From Piliocolobus tephrosceles (Eukaryota > Chordata > Mammalia > Primates > Cercopithecidae), in NCBI RefSeq assembly GCF_002776525.5, contig NC_045436.1, forward strand, positions 99,340,955 through 99,404,954: 64,000 nucleotides of DNA, read 5' to 3'. The translations under genes and the position numbers were made by a program. The notes under the pieces were generated by a model. That model worked only from the letters and a program-made list of their open reading frames with translations, searched no databases and was not told the DNA's origin. This document shows positions 59,690-64,000 of this stretch, one piece after another (the first letter of the stretch is position 1; each line of letters starts with the position of its first letter).

Positions 59690-60784
59690 TTAATAGGCGT
59701 GGTTAGAGATGAAGAGGGACTCGCTGGCAGCAGCCCCGGCATGACCGCTCGGGGTGTACTTTCCTTGACAGGCAAGGCTGTTGGCCAGGGCTCGCTTGAC
59801 GTACTCCTCCTGTGCAGCCTTCAGGTTCTCCTTCTTCCCACCCCAGGCCTTCAGGGCAGAGGCCTGCAGGGCTCGGCCATAAGAGAAGGTCAGGGCCCAG
59901 GGCTTCAGCAGGGGGCACTTGTTAATGGCATTGAGGTTGATGGATGCCTCCTCCTCACTCTGGCCTCCAGACAGGAAGGTGATCCCAGTGACAGCCGGAG
60001 GGACTGTGCCGCGCAGCGCTGTGACGGTCGCCATGGCAATCTCCTCATGAGAAAACTTCTGGGTGCAAGCGTGGCCTGGGGTGACCATATTGGGCGTCAG
60101 CAAGGTGCCTTCCAGGTAGATGTGGTGGTCGCTCAGAGCCTTGTAGACAGCAGCCAGCACCTTCTCCGTCACATACTGGCAGCGCTTCAAGTCATGGTCC
60201 CCATCAGGGAGGATCTCAGGCTCCACGATGGACACAATGCCATTCTGCTGGCAGATGCTGGCATAACGGGCCAGGACATTGGCATTTTCCATGATGGCGA
60301 GGGCTGAGGGGGTGTGTACCCCAATCTTCAGCACACAACGCCACTTGGCGAAGTCAGCTCCATCCTTCTTGTACTGGGCACAGCGCTCAGACAGCCCATC
60401 CAACCCTTGGGTGGTAGTCTCGCCATTTGTCCCTGCCAGGGGAACCACGCCCTTGTCTACCTTGATGCCCACAACACCACCCTTAGATTTTATAACTTGG
60501 GGGAAGGGACGACCATCATCCGTCTTCTGGTAGAGTGTCTCGTGGAAGAGGATGACACCCCCAATGCAGGGGTTCACTCGGTCGGCAGCTGTCAGCAGCA
60601 GCTGGCGGTAGAAGCGCCGGTTCTCCTCGGTGTTCTCGGTGCCAATGGACTGCAGCCTCTTGGCAATGCTCCCAGTGGACTCATCTGCAGCCAGGATGCC
60701 CTTGCCGGGTGCCACGATGCGGTGAGCGATGTCAGACAGCTCCTTCTTCTGCTCCGGGGTCAGCGCTGGATATTGGTAGGGCAT
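59690..60784 (-). pseudogene. ALDOA: ALDOA-like ORF, 364 codons open, Schiff-base lysine lost
   Basis: Fructose-1,6-bisphosphate aldolase A cleaves FBP to DHAP and glyceraldehyde-3-phosphate in cytosolic glycolysis, as a tetramer. This copy has the parent's exact length (364 residues, starting Met-Pro-Tyr-Gln-Tyr and ending Ser-Asn-His-Ala-Tyr) with no stop or frameshift. Counting Met as 1, family active-site residues Asp34, Lys108, Lys147, Arg149, Glu188, Glu190, Ser272, Arg304 and the C-terminal Tyr364 are all present. Residue 230, the lysine that forms the Schiff base with DHAP (Lys229 in mature numbering), is Thr (codon ACG, + strand 60095-60097). Other differences from remembered ALDOA are D67A, A88T, E156V, P185S, R259G, Q348H and possibly V359I. 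No aldolase activity is expected. The open frame may reflect young age rather than function. Confidence 0.92.
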
Positions 60785-60973
60785 GGTGCTGGTGGTAGCA
60801 AGTTCCTGGCACAGGAGAGGGGCGGGTGTGCAGGGTGCGGCGGCAGAGGGCGGCGGGCTGGCGAGTGGACTCAGGGTGCGAACGCGGAACTCTTCACCAG
60901 GACCCCTTCTGCGGCGCGTTCCGAGAGGAACGCAGCCGATTCAACCTCGGAGGGGGCGGCGCAGGGGGTCGGG

Positions 60974-60990
60974 CTTCTGCCTTTTTTTCT
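60974..60990. repeat. Right copy of the ALDOA retrocopy target-site duplication
   Basis: CTTCTGCCTTTTTTTCT, identical to 59328-59344, marking the 5' end of the retrocopy. Confidence 0.93.
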
Positions 60991-62040
60991 AACTGCTTAA
61001 AGTAAAAACACACTTTTATTTTTTAACACTGAATATGAACTATTTTTCTTTTTTCCATCTAGTCCAATAAGATAACCACCAGGCTGTTCATATTTGGAGG
61101 CAGCAGAAGTGATCCCTGTCTAAATTTTCTTCTTTGAGTATGAAGAGAAAATTTGCAGGTTGGAGAAGTCTAGGTATTATGTGTTAGTTTATAAAATTTA
61201 GTCAAGTCATTAAATTTCTCTGGACTTCATGTACCTCATGTATAAAATGAGAAACTTGGACTGAATTATCAACTCTTCCAGTGCTGGAATTCAGTTACTA
61301 TTCAATGGTCATGAGTCATTTTAAGATTAGAAATTGAATTAGAACAATAAATCTTTAACAATCATGAAAGAATTATTAAGCACTTAATTTATGCATGCTA
61401 TTTAATGTTTTTCCATAAAATTTAAAGGATTATCTACCTTGAACTAAAGTATATTCAAAAGGGAAAAGTCAAATAGACAACCATGTAATATGTAATTCAT
61501 GTTTTTCAAAAAGTGGTTAGTTTGGATCTGACCACTTTGAAATAGCTAAAATATGTTACCACTATTAATTTAACCTCTCAAATGATAAGCACCTCAAATT
61601 ACTTTTTAAAAGGTAAAAGTTTCGACAGAAATAGGTATTTTTATACTTCTATTTAGGTCAGCCTCCTTATTCCTGAAATAGAGTTAATTTTTTTTTTCAT
61701 GACAACCATTAAGTTTTTACTGGTATTGTTCTATATGACAGGGAACAAATCTTATTTAGAATTGTGTAATCCTGAGAGGACTAACCAGTTTTGTAGTGTG
61801 ACTATGTATTTCAGTCTCTTCTGATTTTCATCAGTTAAAAGGAATGTGAAGACATAATACTAAAAATTGTTGTTGAATTATAAAATATGAGTACATTTCT
61901 TATAGGCGTGTGGCCCTGAAAATATATGTGTAAATCAATTTTTCTCAAATTGAATCACATTTTAAATATTCTACGAAAAACTGCTACCTAAGTAAGCTTA
62001 TGATTAATTTGTTAGGAGAAGAAAATATATATTGAGCTAG
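60991..62040. other. Unclassified AT-rich sequence with a MIR-like piece
   Basis: No gene recognised. At 61190-61290 an inverted MIR-like order is seen (TAGTCAAGTCATTAAATTTC, then TACCTCATGTATAAAATGAG). Confidence 0.4.
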
Positions 62041-62285
62041 CTTTTTTTTTTTTTTTTTTTTTTTTGAAGACATAGTCTCACTTTGTCACCCAGGCTGGAG
62101 TGCAGTGGCACATTCTCAGCTCACTGCAACCTCCACCTCCCAGGTTCTCCTGCCTCAGCCTCCCAAATAGCTGGGACTACAGGTGTGTGCCACCAGGCCT
62201 GGCTAATTTTTGCATTTTTTTTTTTTTTTTTTAGTAGAGACAGGGTTTTGTCATGTTGGCCAGGCTGGTCACAAACTCCTGAGCT
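62034..62285 (-). repeat. 5'-truncated Alu, antisense
   Basis: A poly-T of about 24, then the right monomer and part of the left monomer, with a second T-run at 62216-62232. It stops at AAACTCCTGAGC, lacking the start of the left monomer. The word GAGCTA occurs at both ends (62034 and 62281), consistent with a short target duplication. Confidence 0.85.
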
Positions 62286-64000
62286 AATTTAATATGCAAT
62301 TAGAATATATTTTTTTTCTAGTAATATCTAAAGCATGAAAGGAGATCATCTTAAAATTAAAAACTAAACTATCTTCACAATTAAATATGTATTTTTTCTG
62401 TTGTCTTCTTGGCTTGAAGAAAAATTAATTCTATACAAAACATGCCTCAACCTCATTCTCATCTACTCTCACCTTTTTCCTCCCTCTGTGGCCACTCCAG
62501 CTTTCTCCCTGTTGCTCTGATACCTCAACATATTTCTTATTTCAGATGCTTCATCCATCTTTATTCTTTTTTCCTTCTAGTCTTACGAAGCCTGTTCTGA
62601 CCATCTTGTCAGTCACGGTACTTTCTTCGTTTGTTCAATAATCTGTATGAGAATTTGTATCAATAATTTTTTAAAATTTGCACATGGCAAGCTTCTTCTT
62701 TGAAAGAAGAAACTTTCATTTTTATTTGAAAGAAGTCATTGAAAGTAACCAAGACCAGCAAGCCTTCACAGTAACAGCAGGAAGTTCCCATCAGTCTGCT
62801 AGTTTTGCACTAGTGATACTTTTCTATCTATTTCACAATACTTGATCTCTTGCCTCTAAAGGCCCCTGGAAGGAATATCCTCCTTTCCACCAGTTCTTGA
62901 ACTGGCGAATTCCTCTTCTAAAAGACTTAGCTTACTAAGGCCTAATTTCTCCTTCTACCTCCAAGCAGGCTGAGATCTCCCTGCGCTATGATCCAACCCT
63001 ATTCATTTCTCTCATATTTCACTTACCGCATGGAGCTTAATTGCTGTAATAGACTTGTCAGCTTTCTGTGAACACATACTTATTTTAACAGGGATATGAC
63101 TAGTTTCTTATTAACTTTGTTAACCATCAAGTATCCCAGTGGCTACTACACAACAGCTGCTTAATTACGTATGTTGAATACTTGAATAAAAACAGGACTA
63201 TGGGAAAATGCCTGCAGCTGAGTGGTCTCTGAATGTTTAATTTTCCCCTAGATTACTTCCCAGTACTAAAAAAGGTAGACTGAGCACTTCATGACAAACC
63301 CTGGAGCCTTAGCTTGACCCATCTTAGTTCTTCCAAGTAAGCACAAGTAAGGTGGGATATTTCTTTCTTTTTCTTTTTTGCTTATGTTTCATCAGTCCAT
63401 TTTGAATTTCTGAGTAGTTTGGAGAAAATAAATTGAAATGGGCTACAAAGTCTTCCATCTATTTTTATATTTTTATTATATTTCAACCAAACATACTTTT
63501 CTTATCTTTATGGAATTGAAATAATGATGCAATTACAAAGCAGAGAAAGAAGTAAAACAATACCTATTTTGACCACCTACTGTGCTCTCAAGTGTAAGCT
63601 AGGCACCTTGGGTCCATTATCTCATTCCATTCTTCTGATAGCCCTAAGAGGGAGGTATACTTATTATCATTTCAAGGTTTAAAACAAAACAAAAACAAAA
63701 ACCTGAAGCAAGCTGTATTCTTAGTGTGAGGGCTGACTAACTTTTTAAAGGACTGTGGCCAATTGTAGTCATACATTTTCTAGCTATGGAGCTCCTTTAG
63801 ACCAATGCTATGATTCTTTGCTATTGCCTGGTTGGAATTACCATCAAATGAGATTTTTCACAAGGCCATTTTTATTTTGAATTTTAGTGATTTATGAGAA
63901 TGGAATTTACTAAAATTTAAACGATGCAGAAACTAAGAGATTGAAAGAAAAATAGAAATGGATAGAAATGGAGAAAAAGAAAGAAAACATAATTTATTTT
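62286..64000. other. Unclassified sequence with a MIR fragment
   Basis: No gene recognised. A MIR core in sense orientation lies at 63565-63680 (TACTGTGCTCTCAAGTG ... GTCCATTATCTCATTCC ... CCTAAGAGGGAGGTATAC). Weak L2-like text may lie at 62450-63180. Confidence 0.45.
63565..63680 (+). repeat. MIR core fragment
   Basis: GCACCTTGGGTCCATTATCT, then GATAGCCCTAAGAGGGAGGT, then TTATTATCATTTCAAGG: the sense MIR core. Confidence 0.7.

Larger units (their letters stand above)
59494..60973 (-). pseudogene. ALDOA: Processed retrocopy of ALDOA mRNA (5' UTR-CDS-3' UTR)
   Basis: Intronless copy of aldolase A mRNA on the minus strand: 5' UTR about 60785-60973, CDS 60784-59690, 3' UTR 59494-59689. An AATAAA signal lies at 59510-59505, just before the transcript end. 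The coding exons of the parent are joined without introns, and a 17-bp duplication flanks the copy. L1-mediated retroposition is the simplest explanation. The segment is strikingly GC-rich against its AT-rich surroundings. The genomic poly(A) tail is not visible because of the gap. I see no recognisable promoter upstream (beyond 60990), only ordinary AT-rich DNA. Confidence 0.95.

Noticed and set aside
59690..60784. Calling the aldolase ORF a functional glycolytic gene
   Set aside because: It is intronless, flanked by a target duplication, lacks a visible promoter and has lost the catalytic lysine.
59660..61000. Plus-strand frames of 215 and 228 codons across the ALDOA retrocopy
   Set aside because: They are antisense shadows of a GC-rich, codon-biased aldolase frame; no independent signal.

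Overview
The window is primate nuclear DNA, most likely from an Old World monkey. It is AT-rich and dominated by transposable elements: Alu, L1, MaLR long terminal repeats (LTRs), MIR, L2 and Tigger. Two elements point to the cercopithecid lineage. The Alu at 13323-13613 carries the changes I associate with the AluYRa group. The near-complete L1 at 40694-46839 has a 3' UTR unlike the hominoid L1PA1-PA4 one. Subfamily names come from memory of consensus sequences and were not computed. I see no multi-exon host gene; the window looks intergenic or intronic.

Layout. 1-2100: a decayed retroviral pol remnant in otherwise unclassified DNA. 2120-5381: an old L1 3' end abutting a Tigger transposon with transposase remnants and an Alu inside it. 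5384-9700: an old L1 split by a MaLR solo LTR. 9700-25860: unclassified DNA with MLT1-type LTRs and two antisense L1 fragments, one carrying the AluYRa copy. 26290-34365: MIR, an L1 3' end, a full THE1-type MaLR element with both LTRs, and an MLT1-type LTR that contains an L1 fragment. 37440-39985: an L1 3' end, an Alu and a solo LTR with a perfect 5-bp target-site duplication (TSD).

40270-52040: a nested block. An old sense L1 is split in its ORF1 by the young full-length L1 (12-bp TSD, ORF1 intact, ORF2 broken at four places). Further along, an unclassified segment is split by a second complete THE1-type element (perfect 5-bp TSD). 52380-59170: an antisense L1 3' end, several Alus, MIR and L2.

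The one host-gene-derived object is a processed ALDOA copy on the minus strand (59494-60973, 17-bp TSD). Its 364-codon frame is fully open, but the Schiff-base lysine is replaced by threonine, so aldolase activity is not expected. A 100-N gap flanked by C homopolymers sits where its poly(A) tail should be. No genes here act together as a pathway. The interest lies in insertion history and in this open but catalytically disabled retrocopy.
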